DNA of 64,000 nt from Vibrio panuliri (GTDB lineage: Bacteria; Pseudomonadota; Gammaproteobacteria; Enterobacterales; Vibrionaceae): NCBI RefSeq assembly GCF_009938205.1, contig NZ_AP019654.1:2322540-2386539 (forward strand), in the 5' to 3' direction. The notes beneath the pieces were generated by a model, which saw nothing but the letters and a program-made list of their open reading frames with translations, was not told where the DNA came from and did no database searches. This document shows, one piece after another, positions 8,279 to 17,603 of the stretch (positions are counted from its first letter, which is position 1; each line of letters begins with the position of its first letter). A program made the position numbers and the translations under genes.

Positions 8279-9280
8279 TTAACGATTACGTGTCAGTTGG
8301 TCACGCAAGTTAGGTGGTGTACCTTTAATTGTCAGCGTATCGGTTTCTGGATCGTAAAACACACGCTCACCTAGCAACAAACTATCAAAGTTAATGTTTA
8401 AACCGCCACCCGCACCAACGTACTTGGTGAGTTTTCTGACCGTCGTTCTGTCTGCTGGGAAGCTTTCTTCAAGTTCATAGCCATGATCCTGAGTGTAATC
8501 TAAAAAGCTCGAACCATTTTGAGATGGTGGTAGTTCGCCAGACAGTTCTTTGATATAGACTTCGTCACCAGATTTGAGTTGGTCATTACAGTAGTCATAG
8601 ACCTGTTTTTTGTAACTAATTGCTTCATCTTTATCGAATTTTGAGTCTGCGACAAAATCCTCAACCGCTTGCATCAATACCTGATTTTGCTGCTTGGTGT
8701 CTAAGCCAACTTCAGCTTGGAGAAAGTCGAGGAAAAAGTCGGCAACTTTACGCCCGACGCGACCTTTGATGTATGCAAGGTAACGGTTCGATTCTTTATC
8801 CGTTTGATAGCTTGATAAATCAATGCGAGCGGCGATATCCATTTTGCTAAGGTCAAGATATTCCGTAGCACTAATATCTAAGCCTTCAGTCACTTTAAGA
8901 CTCTGATTTGATGGAATGATCCCAACAAACAGGTAGTCTGTTGCGAGTGATTGATATTCAGCAAAAACCAAGATACCTTCATCAGCAAATGGGTACTTCG
9001 CTAACTCATCTTTAAGTCGGTTCGCGCTAACTTGTGAAAAATCATAGAAATCGCGCTCATTTCTGTTCAATTCTTGCAACCAGATTTGGAACTCGCTGTC
9101 TGACTTAAATGAGCCAAAGCCTTTACCGGCTTTCGAATTGAAAACTCGATGTAACTCAGCGACTAGGTTTTCTGCTGAACTATCGTTCGCTAACGCTTCG
9201 GCGCGAAAGTTAACCACCAACTCATCAGAATCGTTTTTTTGCAATTGATGTAAAATTACGTTTGAAAGGTGTAGGCTCAT
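8279..9280 (-). CDS. yejK: Nucleoid-associated protein YejK (NdpA family)
   Basis: YejK/NdpA is a nucleoid-associated protein. The 333-residue product has the usual length and the family N-terminus MSLHLSNVILHQLQKND, plus EILVFAEYQSLATDYLFVG-like and YLAYIKGRVGRKVADFFLDFL segments in the middle and a C-terminal PETDTLTIKGTPPNLRDQL stretch. It is divergent from yejL (86 bp apart), the same arrangement as in E. coli, where yejK, yejL, yejM and proL are neighbours. The molecular function beyond nucleoid association is poorly defined in the family. Confidence 0.93.
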   Translation of the reverse strand: MSLHLSNVILHQLQKNDSDELVVNFRAEALANDSSAENLVAELHRVFNSKAGKGFGSFKSDSEFQIWLQELNRNERDFYDFSQVSANRLKDELAKYPFADEGILVFAEYQSLATDYLFVGIIPSNQSLKVTEGLDISATEYLDLSKMDIAARIDLSSYQTDKESNRYLAYIKGRVGRKVADFFLDFLQAEVGLDTKQQNQVLMQAVEDFVADSKFDKDEAISYKKQVYDYCNDQLKSGDEVYIKELSGELPPSQNGSSFLDYTQDHGYELEESFPADRTTVRKLTKYVGAGGGLNINFDSLLLGERVFYDPETDTLTIKGTPPNLRDQLTRNR

Positions 9281-9365
9281 GTTAAATTTATCGTCGTTCT
9301 AGGATTCAGTTGCTCGGCATTGTAGGTTATCATAAGCCGCTTTACTATTGTTCATTAGAGTCTTT

Positions 9366-9590
9366 ATGCCAATTACATCTAAATACAGCGACGAAAAATA
9401 CGAAAACATTCTGACGGAAGTTGCTGCCGTGCTTGAAAAGCATGGTGCAGGTCCAGATTTATCACTAATGATCGCTGGCAACATTGCAACAAACGTGATT
9501 AACGAGCGCGTGGGTGTTACTCAGCGCAAAGCAATCGCAGAAAAATTTGCTCAAGCACTGCTGTCTTCTATCGACGACAAAGCACATTAA
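9366..9590 (+). CDS. yejL: DUF1414 family protein YejL
   Basis: This 74-residue cytoplasmic protein begins [19 protein letters not shown] and has the conserved [18 protein letters not shown] and [16 protein letters not shown] segments; E. coli YejL is 75 residues and very similar. I chose the ATG at 9366 because homology begins there; an upstream in-frame ATG at 9348 would add six residues. It is followed by yejM 26 bp downstream. The function of the family is unknown. Confidence 0.9.
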   Translation: MPITSKYSDEKYENILTEVAAVLEKHGAGPDLSLMIAGNIATNVINERVGVTQRKAIAEKFAQALLSSIDDKAH

Positions 9591-9616
9591 TTTATAAGCG
9601 GATAATAGAACTTTAC

Positions 9617-11425
9617 ATGGTAGATAACGGAAATACATACGCCGAGCGAGTTTCGCGTTTAGTTGGTTGGGGACACTGGTTCACCTTTTTCAACATTATC
9701 GCAGCCATGCTTATCGGTACCCGATATATCACTCAATCACCGTGGCCAGATACTCTACTTGGTCAACTATACCTAGCGGTGTCTTGGGTTGGTCACTTCG
9801 GCTTTTTAGTGTTTGCTGTCTACTTGCTTGTTCTATTTCCGTTAACCTTTGTTGTGCCGTCACGCAAGTTATTCCGCTTGCTGACGGTCTGCCTAACCAC
9901 GTTAGGTTTGACACTACTGCTAATTGATACTCAAGCCTATCAGGCGATCAATCTGCACTTAAACCCTGTAGTTTGGGAAGTCCTCTTTACCGATAGCAGT
10001 GAAAACATTAGTGGTGTTAGTGCAGACTTGCAGCACCTATTTGTTGTACTTCCTTTAATTTTCTTTATTGAACTTGCTCTTTCTGAGTGGGTTTGGCGTA
10101 AGCAGCGCAAGCTCTCGCACAAAAGCATTGGTCGCCCGATCACTGCTGTATTCTTCTTGTGCTTTATTTCTAGCCATCTAATTTATGTTTGGGCTGACGC
10201 GTATTTCTACAACCCTATCACGTCACAGCAGTCAAACTTCCCACTGTCTTACCCGATGACAGCAAAATCCTTTATGGAGAAACATGGCCTGCTTGATAGA
10301 GAGGAGTACCTCAAACGTCAGCAAGAAAATCTGGGTGAAGCAGAACTGGTTCGTTACCCACTAGAAAAACTCGAGTTTAACCGCCGCTCCAACTCACTTA
10401 ATATTTTGGTCGTGAGCGTCAATAACTTACGTTCGGACGCACTCAACTCTGCCAGCATGCCCAACACATTCCAGTACTCAATGGACAACCTAAGCTTCAA
10501 CAACCATTTTAGTTCTAGCAACGACAGTAATGGGGTATTTGGATTGCTTTATGGACTTCCAACGAGCTATGCAAGCAGCATCAAGTCCCAACAATCTTTA
10601 CCTGTTTTACTTGATACCTTAACCGCCAAAGATTACCAAATAGGTTTGTTTAGTGGTGATAACTTTAGTGACCCGCTGTATAAAGATATCGTATTTAACG
10701 GACTTGCTATCGCCACCGTTGCCGAAGACAAAAACCACTCAGGTGATGAGAATGCGATTCAAGCTTGGGGACATTGGGTAGAGCAACAAGGTAAACAGCC
10801 TTGGTTTAGCTTTATTGAACTCACAACCTTAGACGATTTTAGCGATTACAACACCAACTCAGGTAACACGGTTGCTGACCTTAAAGCCAACTATCAGCAG
10901 TCGGTTCAATCCGCGGATAAAGAACTCGCCGAGTTGTACCAACTGATCAGTAAGCTTAACCTTGACGATTCTACTGTCGTGGTTATCACGTCAAATCACG
11001 GTACAGAGTTCAACGAGACTCGCACTAACAGTTGGGGTTCTAGCACGAACTACAGCCGTTATCAGTTGCAAGTCCCGATGATTATCCATTGGCCAGGCAA
11101 AGTCGCCGGACAATACAACCACAGAACCAGCCATTTAGACTTATCCGTCACCTTATTGCAAGATTTGATGGGTGTATCATCCAATCCTGCCGATTACAGT
11201 AGCGGTCGCAATCTATTTGACGAGCGTTCACGTAAGTGGATCTTAGCTGGCGACTACCACGATTTGGCATTGATCACTAACAAGAACACCACTGTGATCG
11301 ACAAGTATGGCAATTACAAACTTTACGACAGCAACTACGCTCGTTTACGCGATGAGAACCCTGCTCTTCCAGTTATCATGCAAGGGTTAACAGAGTTGCA
11401 ACGTTTTTACACAAAAAGTCGTTAA
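9617..11425 (+). CDS. yejM: Inner-membrane protein YejM/PbgA (LPS and cardiolipin homeostasis)
   Basis: YejM (PbgA/LapC) is an inner-membrane protein that senses periplasmic-leaflet LPS and tunes LpxC degradation. The 602-residue product has five membrane segments in the first ~190 residues (for example WFTFFNIIAAMLIGTRYI and AVFFLCFISSHLIYVWADAYFY) followed by a periplasmic alkaline-phosphatase-fold domain. The usual metal-binding residues are degenerate: SVNNLRSDAL replaces the acidic motif and SNHG replaces DHG, consistent with the regulatory, non-enzymatic role of the family. E. coli YejM is 586 residues. Gene order yejL-yejM-proL is conserved. Confidence 0.93.
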   Translation: MVDNGNTYAERVSRLVGWGHWFTFFNIIAAMLIGTRYITQSPWPDTLLGQLYLAVSWVGHFGFLVFAVYLLVLFPLTFVVPSRKLFRLLTVCLTTLGLTLLLIDTQAYQAINLHLNPVVWEVLFTDSSENISGVSADLQHLFVVLPLIFFIELALSEWVWRKQRKLSHKSIGRPITAVFFLCFISSHLIYVWADAYFYNPITSQQSNFPLSYPMTAKSFMEKHGLLDREEYLKRQQENLGEAELVRYPLEKLEFNRRSNSLNILVVSVNNLRSDALNSASMPNTFQYSMDNLSFNNHFSSSNDSNGVFGLLYGLPTSYASSIKSQQSLPVLLDTLTAKDYQIGLFSGDNFSDPLYKDIVFNGLAIATVAEDKNHSGDENAIQAWGHWVEQQGKQPWFSFIELTTLDDFSDYNTNSGNTVADLKANYQQSVQSADKELAELYQLISKLNLDDSTVVVITSNHGTEFNETRTNSWGSSTNYSRYQLQVPMIIHWPGKVAGQYNHRTSHLDLSVTLLQDLMGVSSNPADYSSGRNLFDERSRKWILAGDYHDLALITNKNTTVIDKYGNYKLYDSNYARLRDENPALPVIMQGLTELQRFYTKSR

Positions 11426-11477
11426 ATCATAATGTTATAATTGACCATTACAATTATTGAAGATAGATTATAGGTAT

Positions 11478-11554
11478 CGGACTGTAGCGCAGCTTGGTAG
11501 CGCACCGTCATGGGGTGTCGGGGGTCGGAGGTTCAAATCCTCTCAGTCCGACCA
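11478..11554 (+). tRNA. tRNA-Pro (GGG)
   Basis: The 77-nt sequence starts CGGACTGTAGCGCAGC and ends AGTCCGACCA with an encoded CCA. The acceptor stem pairs CGGACTG with CAGTCCG. The anticodon loop ATGGGGT gives anticodon GGG, as in E. coli proL, which also lies directly downstream of yejM. The T-arm contains GGTTCAAATCC. Confidence 0.96.
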
Positions 11555-11564
11555 TACACCTAAG

Positions 11565-11589
11565 AAAGAGAGCTTCGGCTCTCTTTTTT
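11565..11589 (+). terminator. Terminator after tRNA-Pro
   Basis: Stem AGAGAGC, loop TTCG, stem GCTCTCT, then a run of T. Confidence 0.8.
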
Positions 11590-11683
11590 GCTTTCTAGTC
11601 ATGCACAAAGAAGTCCCTTCAAGACTGAGTATCAGAAAAACACCAAAAGCGCTCATAATTAAATCAAACAGTAAAAACAGGGG

Positions 11684-11712
11684 TTTACAAGGTTAGCCCA
11701 TCACTATATTAT
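11684..11712 (+). promoter_or_regulatory. Probable sigma-70 promoter of tRNA-Ser
   Basis: A TTTACA box at 11684-11689 is separated by 17 bp from TATTAT at 11707-11712; the mature tRNA-Ser begins 12 bp further on. Confidence 0.55.
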
Positions 11713-11723
11713 GCGCACCACAC

Positions 11724-11814
11724 GGAGAGATGGCTGAGTGGTTGAAAGCACCGGTCTTGAAAACCGGCATACGTTAATAGCGTATCTAGGGTTCAAATCC
11801 CTATCTCTCCGCCA
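11724..11814 (+). tRNA. tRNA-Ser (UGA)
   Basis: The 91-nt class II tRNA starts GGAGAGATGGCTGAGTGG and ends TCTCTCCGCCA with an encoded CCA. The anticodon loop CTTGAAA gives anticodon TGA. A long variable arm (ATACGTTAATAGCGTAT) confirms serine identity. The gene closest in type is E. coli serT. Confidence 0.96.
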
Positions 11815-11820
11815 CATCCA

Positions 11821-11848
11821 AAACCCTAGTCGAAAGACTGGGGTTTTT
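11821..11848 (+). terminator. Terminator after tRNA-Ser
   Basis: Stem AAACCCTAGTC, loop GAAA, stem GACTGGGGTTT (one T-G pair), then TTCC. It lies 7 bp after the tRNA. Confidence 0.7.
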
Positions 11849-11871
11849 CCGTTTTGGGATACTCTAAAATT

Positions 11872-11897
11872 CGACAAGGGATTCGAATCCCTTGTCG
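11872..11897. repeat. 26-bp perfect palindrome with a T-arm-like centre
   Basis: The half CGACAAGGGATTC at 11872-11884 is followed directly by its reverse complement GAATCCCTTGTCG (11885-11897). The centre GGGATTCGAATCCC looks like the T-arm of a tRNA. It lies 58 bp after tRNA-Ser and 223 bp before an AT-rich accessory gene, so it may be the remnant of a tRNA 3' end or an attachment-type site. The remaining bases to 12120 hold no recognisable gene. Confidence 0.6.
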
Positions 11898-12120
11898 TGT
11901 GCCCCAATATCTCTTGCACATTCCCTACCTATAGGTCATTAGATTTAAGTTGCTCACACCGAACCATCAGAATGAAGCGACAGCGCTCCAAGAGAAGTTC
12001 TCCCAAAAAAGTTCTCATTCAATTAAACTCAATCTTGTTAGTAACATATTCTGCAATGACTGACATCACACCATCAAAAATGTTAACATTGTAATTATTT
12101 GTGAAATAGAAGACTCACTA

Positions 12121-13908
12121 ATGAGCTGGTTACCAATCATTTTGGCTTTCTACATGTTTTTTATTAGAAAGTTATATAGCATTAAATTTTCATCCTCCCC
12201 ATACCTCAATATGGGGGACTTTTTAGTCATTAGCATCTTATCAGCATTATCGCTGGTCATTTACACTCCTGCCTATCTAGTAGCTATTACTTTAGTGATG
12301 ACTATATTGTGGGTTGATGCGCTTCTCATGTTTAATTTTGGAATGAAAGTGACTCTGACGAATATTAATGTTTTTTCCCAAGGCGTTAGTACGTTTAAAG
12401 GAGAGTTCAACCAGCTACTATCTCTTTTAAAGCGATTCCATTGGCTGATTAGCGCTTATCTGTTTTTTATTTCTTCTATTATTTTCATCTATACCAATAC
12501 GTCAGCTTTGCTTCCCATATCTATAAGCTCTTTGATTTTCACTATTTCAAAATCAAAGATTAAAGATAGCAAAACATTTTTGGCTTGGGTGGTTGTTGCA
12601 ATCAGTATATCCGTAGCCTGCAACTATTCGAGTTTCGTGATTCCAAGTTGGGTACCGTTAATCGCACTTCTAGTCCTACTATTAATATGCATTGTTAAAG
12701 GAAAACAGTTTTTCAGTCTTAAAAGTCTGCTTCACGGCTTCCTGATTGGAAATAAATTAACTAAAGGCAGTATCGGTAACACTAATAAACATATACTCGA
12801 GAAAATCGCAGAACCACACAAAGAAGTTGATACCTCAAAAAAAAGCCAACACTTTGGTTGCTGCAAAGGGCACAATGTTCTGCTATTCACTGTTGAATCA
12901 ATGTCAGAAGAAGCGTTTGAGGATTCCCCTAAAGCTCAGGAAATTCTACAGTTGCTCGAAAACAAAGCCTCAGTAGAACAGTTTTATTCCGTCAGTCCGA
13001 ATACAAACCAAGCTATTAATCAGATATACACATCGATGTATGGTAATAGTCATGATTTTAATCTGCTTCCGGAAATAGCCAAGCATCATTACCAAACCAG
13101 TTTTATGACAACACAAAGCACTAAGTTCTTCAATATGAACGAAAATCTAACTAATGCTGGCTTTGATTTTATATATGATCTTGATTTTATCAAAAACAGT
13201 TCAAAGAAAGATGACTATCGTTTATTAGATTACTTAGATTTAATTTCAGAAAAACTAAGAGAGGGTAATAACTTTATCCATCTGCTAAACAATGAGACTC
13301 ATAGCAAATATAATGTAACAGATAAAAGCACTTACTGCCGACATAGTAACAAGGAAGATAAAGGTCGCTACTTGAATTCCGTTGATGAGTCTCTTGGTAT
13401 TATCCATACAATACTTAAAGAGCTAAAATCACAAGATTTACTTAGCAATACCATCGTTGTTATCACAGGAGACCATGGGCAGTCATTTGGAGAAGAAGGT
13501 TATTTCACTCATTCAAGTGCAACAATTAACCAGCAAGTAAAAATACCATTGTGCATATTCAATGATAGCCTCCCAAACATTAGCCACAAGCAAGGCTGCT
13601 TGCTAGACTTGCTTCCTACATTGTTTGATGCTCTCGGGATAGAGATTTCAATAGAAGATAAAGATGGCATTGACTTGTTCTTTCAAGATCGTCCATATCT
13701 ACTGCTCTACAGTGATACAAAAGGGTATAACTCTCCATCTAATATCAGTGTAATTTCAAATGAGTTAAAATATTATGCAGATCTAATCAAGCTGGAATAT
13801 CGACTACTCGACTTAGATGATAAAGATGTAAGCGGCGAAAATATCAACAAAAATGAAATTAAAGAGATAATCTATCAAGCGGTTAAAAAGCACAATTTGC
13901 TTCATTAA
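12121..13908 (+). CDS. Membrane-anchored sulfatase/phosphoethanolamine-transferase superfamily protein
   Basis: The first ~200 of 595 residues contain about five hydrophobic segments (SWLPIILAFYMFFI, FLVISILSALSLVIYTPAYL, LISAYLFFISSIIFIY, TFLAWVVVAISISVACNYSS, WVPLIALLVLLLICIV). A periplasmic alkaline-phosphatase-fold domain follows: VLLFTVESMSEEAF (metal-binding Glu), SPNTNQAINQIYTSMYG (candidate Thr nucleophile), THSKYN and ITGDHGQSFGEEGYFTHS (metal-binding Asp-His). These residues are present, so it is likely an active phospho- or sulfo-group enzyme, perhaps modifying lipid A or another glycolipid; the substrate is unknown. The gene is distinctly more AT-rich than its neighbours and sits next to two tRNAs, which suggests horizontal acquisition. 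The layout resembles YejM, but this one has the catalytic residues. Confidence 0.8.
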   Translation: MSWLPIILAFYMFFIRKLYSIKFSSSPYLNMGDFLVISILSALSLVIYTPAYLVAITLVMTILWVDALLMFNFGMKVTLTNINVFSQGVSTFKGEFNQLLSLLKRFHWLISAYLFFISSIIFIYTNTSALLPISISSLIFTISKSKIKDSKTFLAWVVVAISISVACNYSSFVIPSWVPLIALLVLLLICIVKGKQFFSLKSLLHGFLIGNKLTKGSIGNTNKHILEKIAEPHKEVDTSKKSQHFGCCKGHNVLLFTVESMSEEAFEDSPKAQEILQLLENKASVEQFYSVSPNTNQAINQIYTSMYGNSHDFNLLPEIAKHHYQTSFMTTQSTKFFNMNENLTNAGFDFIYDLDFIKNSSKKDDYRLLDYLDLISEKLREGNNFIHLLNNETHSKYNVTDKSTYCRHSNKEDKGRYLNSVDESLGIIHTILKELKSQDLLSNTIVVITGDHGQSFGEEGYFTHSSATINQQVKIPLCIFNDSLPNISHKQGCLLDLLPTLFDALGIEISIEDKDGIDLFFQDRPYLLLYSDTKGYNSPSNISVISNELKYYADLIKLEYRLLDLDDKDVSGENINKNEIKEIIYQAVKKHNLLH

Positions 13909-13974
13909 GCTATTGGAAACACCATACCGACGATAGACACTCTGCCTTGTTAATCGACAGTTGCGCCATCTTTG

Positions 13975-14898
13975 CTAAGAACGAAGGCTATCGAGCGCAG
14001 CTGTCAGTAACTGCATGTGAAGCGGTACCAGTTGCTGATGATCACTACGGTAACCACCGCCAACAACACAAGCAATCGGAATAGAGCGTTGCCAAGCGAG
14101 AGTGAGCAAAAATCGATCTCGCTGGTACAAAGCTGAAGACGATACATTGAAATACCCTAGCTCATCGTCGCTGTGGATATCAGCACCAGCATCATAAAGA
14201 ATTAAATCAGGCTGATGAAGGTTAATCGCTGTCTGCACTACCGAACAAAAGTTATCCAGAAACTCTTTATCATCCGTCCCTTTAGCCATCGCTATATCAA
14301 TATCCGAATGGGGTTTACGAGCGGGAAAGTTCTTATCACAATGAAACGACAATGTAATGATATCCTCCTGATCACAGCATAAAGTAGCTGTGCCATCCCC
14401 ATGATGAACGTCACTATCAATAATCATTACTTTGTCGATGTGTTTCAACTCAAGTGCATGCTTTGCTGCGATAACCAAATCGTTAACCAAACAAAAGCCC
14501 GTCCCATAATCATAATGGGCATGGTGATATCCACCACTAAGATGGATAGCGATCCCCCACTCTGTTGCTAACTCGACGCTTAAACACGTCCCACCTGCAG
14601 AAGTTAAGGTTCGTTGAATCAATTGCTCACTCCAAGGAAAGCCAATCCGACGCATTTTTGCCGCAGGCAACTGGTTCTCCATCAATGCCTGAATGTAATG
14701 GGGGCAATGGACGGACTTTAACTTCGCCACGCTGAGCGCTGTCGGCTGAACAATAGTGAAATTATCTCGCCACGTTTGCTCGTGTTGCTGCCTTGTAAGC
14801 AATGCTTGATACAGCAAACGATACTTACTAATCGGATAGCGGTGCTGTGCAGGTAGTTCAAGTTGTGAATAGATGGGATGGTAAACAATCGGGATCAT
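13975..14898 (-). CDS. Histone-deacetylase-family hydrolase (acetylpolyamine/acetoin-utilisation type)
   Basis: The 307-residue protein belongs to the zinc-dependent deacetylase superfamily (arginase/deacetylase fold). Visible motifs: HLSGGYHHAHYDYGTGFC (catalytic His pair and glycine-rich loop), IDSDVHHGDGTATL (zinc-binding Asp and His) and LYDAGADIHSDDELG (second zinc-binding Asp). In bacteria such enzymes deacetylate small molecules such as polyamines or lysine side chains; the substrate cannot be read from the sequence. The gene stands alone, converging with the sulfatase-like gene 66 bp away. Confidence 0.88.
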   Translation of the reverse strand: MIPIVYHPIYSQLELPAQHRYPISKYRLLYQALLTRQQHEQTWRDNFTIVQPTALSVAKLKSVHCPHYIQALMENQLPAAKMRRIGFPWSEQLIQRTLTSAGGTCLSVELATEWGIAIHLSGGYHHAHYDYGTGFCLVNDLVIAAKHALELKHIDKVMIIDSDVHHGDGTATLCCDQEDIITLSFHCDKNFPARKPHSDIDIAMAKGTDDKEFLDNFCSVVQTAINLHQPDLILYDAGADIHSDDELGYFNVSSSALYQRDRFLLTLAWQRSIPIACVVGGGYRSDHQQLVPLHMQLLTAALDSLRS

Positions 14899-14999
14899 GG
14901 CAGCGATCAGAGAAACAAGTCATAGCGATATGTTAACAGCTTGAAATCTCACTGCAAAAAAGATTTAATTGATATTAGTTATCATTACCATGTTATTCT

Positions 15000-15122
15000 A
15001 TGAACTATTATCGGATCTATTTCTTGCTTGGTATTGCTGCCGGAACACTGGGTGCTATCGCCGTATTTATCGCCATGATGTTCACCGCTTGGCTGATGGT
15101 CGACTTTATTACAATGCCTTAA
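15000..15122 (+). CDS. Possible 40-residue single-pass membrane protein
   Basis: An ATG at 15000 opens a 40-codon frame, MNYYRIYFLLGIAAGTLGAI continuing AVFIAMMFTAWLMVDFITMP. It has one long hydrophobic helix (about residues 6-36) with glycine and alanine typical of membrane segments. No strong ribosome site precedes it. A different frame over the same bases gives a less credible, longer peptide. The gene stands alone between the deacetylase and the 67-residue gene. The function is unknown; it could be chance, but the composition is that of a real transmembrane peptide. Confidence 0.5.
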   Translation: MNYYRIYFLLGIAAGTLGAIAVFIAMMFTAWLMVDFITMP

Positions 15123-15315
15123 AACTCGATAGATCTCGCCGACAAGCTCAATCCCTCACAACTGTTTCGAAATTTTGATAACGGCAAAATTCTTTGTTGA
15201 TCAAAAAGCTAATTAGCTTGGATGATTTGAGTCAACTCAAACGGCGTAAGTTGGCTTGAAATTTCGTGCTCTCCTTCCAGAATTAAAATGATTTCACTCA
15301 ATAAGGAGAGTCCCG

Positions 15316-15519
15316 ATGGCAGACAAACATTTGGTAAATTTCAGTGAAGCGCATGAGTTAAATTACTGCCTTCGAAGTGCAGGCAAACGCCAAACCCAAG
15401 CAAACCGAGATGCCCTAGTCGGTTTAGGTAAACAAGTCAAAAGTGAGCTGGGTAAACGAGTCTTAACACAAAATGATGTTCGCGGCGCCATTGCCGACCA
15501 CGACAACTTATTTGACTAA
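15316..15519 (+). CDS. Small conserved-looking hypothetical protein (67 aa)
   Basis: A good ribosome site (AAGGAG, eight bases ahead) precedes the ATG. The product is soluble, charged and helical: MADKHLVNFSEAHELNYCLR, then SAGKRQTQANRDALVGLGKQ and a C-terminal VLTQNDVRGAIADHDNLFD. No domain is recognised. It converges with topB, whose stop is 33 bp away. The short upstream region contains the palindrome AAGCTAATTAGCTT (about 15208), a possible operator. Confidence 0.7.
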   Translation: MADKHLVNFSEAHELNYCLRSAGKRQTQANRDALVGLGKQVKSELGKRVLTQNDVRGAIADHDNLFD

Positions 15520-15552
15520 CTCGAGTGCGGCAGTCTGCTGTCGCCGCCTCTA

Positions 15553-17520
15553 TTACTTGGCAGATTTAGCGCGGTTAGCACTCCCCTTTTTACCACCGTT
15601 GCGACTTAACGTTCGCTTCTTCCTTTTAAAGGCGGGGCGTTCAACCTTAGGAAGGTGACGTAAAGACTCTGGCACCTCACCGGTTTTTACCTGTGCCATC
15701 AAGCCGTCAATTCTCTGCTGCAAGGCTTGCATAAACGGCTGATAGGCGTGGTTTCGCTCTGCCATACCCTGCAGTTGGTGCTCCCAGTTAGCGGTCATAT
15801 CTGGGTAAGTTGACTCATCTGGTAGAGCATGAACTAGCCCACGCCCTGCTGGTGAACTTAAGATACTCTTGCCTTGGCGTGTCAGAAGCTGGCGTTTGAA
15901 CAGCGTGTCCAAAATACCGGCGCGTGTTGCTTCCGTCCCTAACCCATCGGTTTCACGAAGAATTTTCTTCAATTCTTTGTCAGCGACAAAACGAGCGATT
16001 CCCGTCATTGCTTGCAAAAGTGTCGCTTCAGTAAAGTGTTTGGGAGGTTCTGTTTGGTGCTGCTTAATTTCACCTTCACGGCAGGTTAGTATTGTCCCTT
16101 TGGATAGTGGTGGTACGCAATCGACCCCAGCATCCTCATCATCACTTTTCCCCATCAAGACTTTCCAGCCTGCGGCAACCAGCTGACGCCCTTTCGCGAC
16201 AAAGACACCACCAGCAATATCAAATACCAATTTCGCTTCTGCGTAGAGCGCTGGCGGATAAAATTGCATCAAATACTGTCGAGCAATGAGCTGATAGACC
16301 TTCATTTCATAAGATGAGAGCGCATTCAGTGCTGCCTGTTTTGGGGTAGGGATAATTGCATGATGTGCATCGACCTTTTTATCGTTCCAGGCTTTTGACT
16401 TTAAGGATAAATCTGCGCCACTTACCGTCGAGTTCATCTCTTTTGCATTATGAGCAATCGCCTGACAAACACTGCTTGCCTGACCAAAATGTTCCTGCGG
16501 CAAATAGCGACAATCAGAACGTGGATAAGTGATAAGCTTATGCTTTTCATACAAGGACTGGCAGGTATCAAGTACTTGCTGCGCGCTCATTGCGTAACGT
16601 TTTGCAGCATCAATTTGCAAAGCAGATAAAGAATACGGCAATGGCGCTGATTGCTTGGTTTGCTTACGCTCCGACTCTACGACCTTGGCGGGTTGATTCG
16701 CGATTCGGCTGGCGACATTCTCGACAAGTTTGCGGTTTAATATTCGCCCTTCATCATCTTGCCATGGTTGGCAAGCCTCACTCGGCTGCCATTTTGCTCG
16801 GATGTCAAAACTTGCCCCGTCACCTTGGAAAGGGATCAAAGCATGAAGCGAAAAGTAATCACGAGGAACAAATTGCTCAATCTCTTCGTCACGGCGCACA
16901 ACCAATCCCAACACCGGCGTTTGCACTCGGCCAACGGAGAGCACCCCTTGATAGCCCGCTTTTTGTCCCAACAAGGTATAAGCACGAGACATGTTCATAC
17001 CATACAACCAATCAGCTCGCGATCGCGCTAGAGCGGAAACCGATAAAGGCACAAACTCGCGATTGCTGCGCATAGTATTTAGCGCACGCTTAACGGCAGG
17101 TAAGTTAAGGTCGCTAATCAGCAATCGCTGAGCATGCTGTTTTTTGGTTTGGCTAACCTTGCAGTAATCCAATACTTCATCAACCAGCAGTTGACCTTCT
17201 CTGTCTGGGTCTCCTGCATGGATGATCTGCTCACTCTCTTTGAGCAGTTTCCTTACTACCGAAAGCTGCTTACTCGCAGACTTTCTCGGTCTTAACTGCC
17301 ATTGTTCAGGAACAATCGGCAAATCATTCAAATTCCATTTTTTGTAACGCTCATCATAGACATCCGGTTCAACTTGTTCGAGCAAGTGGCCGATGCACCA
17401 CGTCACTATGTCGCCGTTCCCACAACGAATAAAACCTTGTTCATTTTTATGCGGTTTAGGTAAGGCGTTGGCAATTGCTCTACCTAAACTCGGTTTTTCG
17501 GCAATAAATAGACGTGACAT
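15553..17520 (-). CDS. topB: DNA topoisomerase III
   Basis: A type IA topoisomerase that decatenates DNA and removes precatenanes. The 655-residue length is like E. coli TopB (653). It begins [20 protein letters not shown] (Toprim motif with the catalytic Glu), followed by [20 protein letters not shown] (acidic Toprim motif DxD) and [13 protein letters not shown], which holds the active-site tyrosine. The C-terminus is strongly basic ([20 protein letters not shown]), likely a DNA-binding tail. It is transcribed with nothing close downstream. Confidence 0.96.
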   Translation of the reverse strand: MSRLFIAEKPSLGRAIANALPKPHKNEQGFIRCGNGDIVTWCIGHLLEQVEPDVYDERYKKWNLNDLPIVPEQWQLRPRKSASKQLSVVRKLLKESEQIIHAGDPDREGQLLVDEVLDYCKVSQTKKQHAQRLLISDLNLPAVKRALNTMRSNREFVPLSVSALARSRADWLYGMNMSRAYTLLGQKAGYQGVLSVGRVQTPVLGLVVRRDEEIEQFVPRDYFSLHALIPFQGDGASFDIRAKWQPSEACQPWQDDEGRILNRKLVENVASRIANQPAKVVESERKQTKQSAPLPYSLSALQIDAAKRYAMSAQQVLDTCQSLYEKHKLITYPRSDCRYLPQEHFGQASSVCQAIAHNAKEMNSTVSGADLSLKSKAWNDKKVDAHHAIIPTPKQAALNALSSYEMKVYQLIARQYLMQFYPPALYAEAKLVFDIAGGVFVAKGRQLVAAGWKVLMGKSDDEDAGVDCVPPLSKGTILTCREGEIKQHQTEPPKHFTEATLLQAMTGIARFVADKELKKILRETDGLGTEATRAGILDTLFKRQLLTRQGKSILSSPAGRGLVHALPDESTYPDMTANWEHQLQGMAERNHAYQPFMQALQQRIDGLMAQVKTGEVPESLRHLPKVERPAFKRKKRTLSRNGGKKGSANRAKSAK

Positions 17521-17542
17521 ACTAGATTCGGCACAAACAAAT

Positions 17543-17570
17543 AAGGGTCACATTATCGAATGTGACCCTT
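17543..17570 (-). terminator. Terminator after grxD
   Basis: A 12-bp perfect stem AAGGGTCACATT/AATGTGACCCTT with an ATCG loop lies between the grxD stop and the topB start. Confidence 0.7.
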
Positions 17571-17603
17571 ATAAATCAAGAAAAACTGTAAATTTAAACA
17601 GTA

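Noticed and set aside
11441..11469. TTGACC/TAGATT as a promoter of tRNA-Pro
   Set aside because: The predicted start would fall almost on the first base of the mature tRNA, leaving no leader; the tRNA may be co-transcribed with yejM.
14970..14995. A Fur box ahead of the small membrane peptide (TAGTTATCATTA)
   Set aside because: Only one half-site fits the consensus; the match could be chance in AT-rich DNA.
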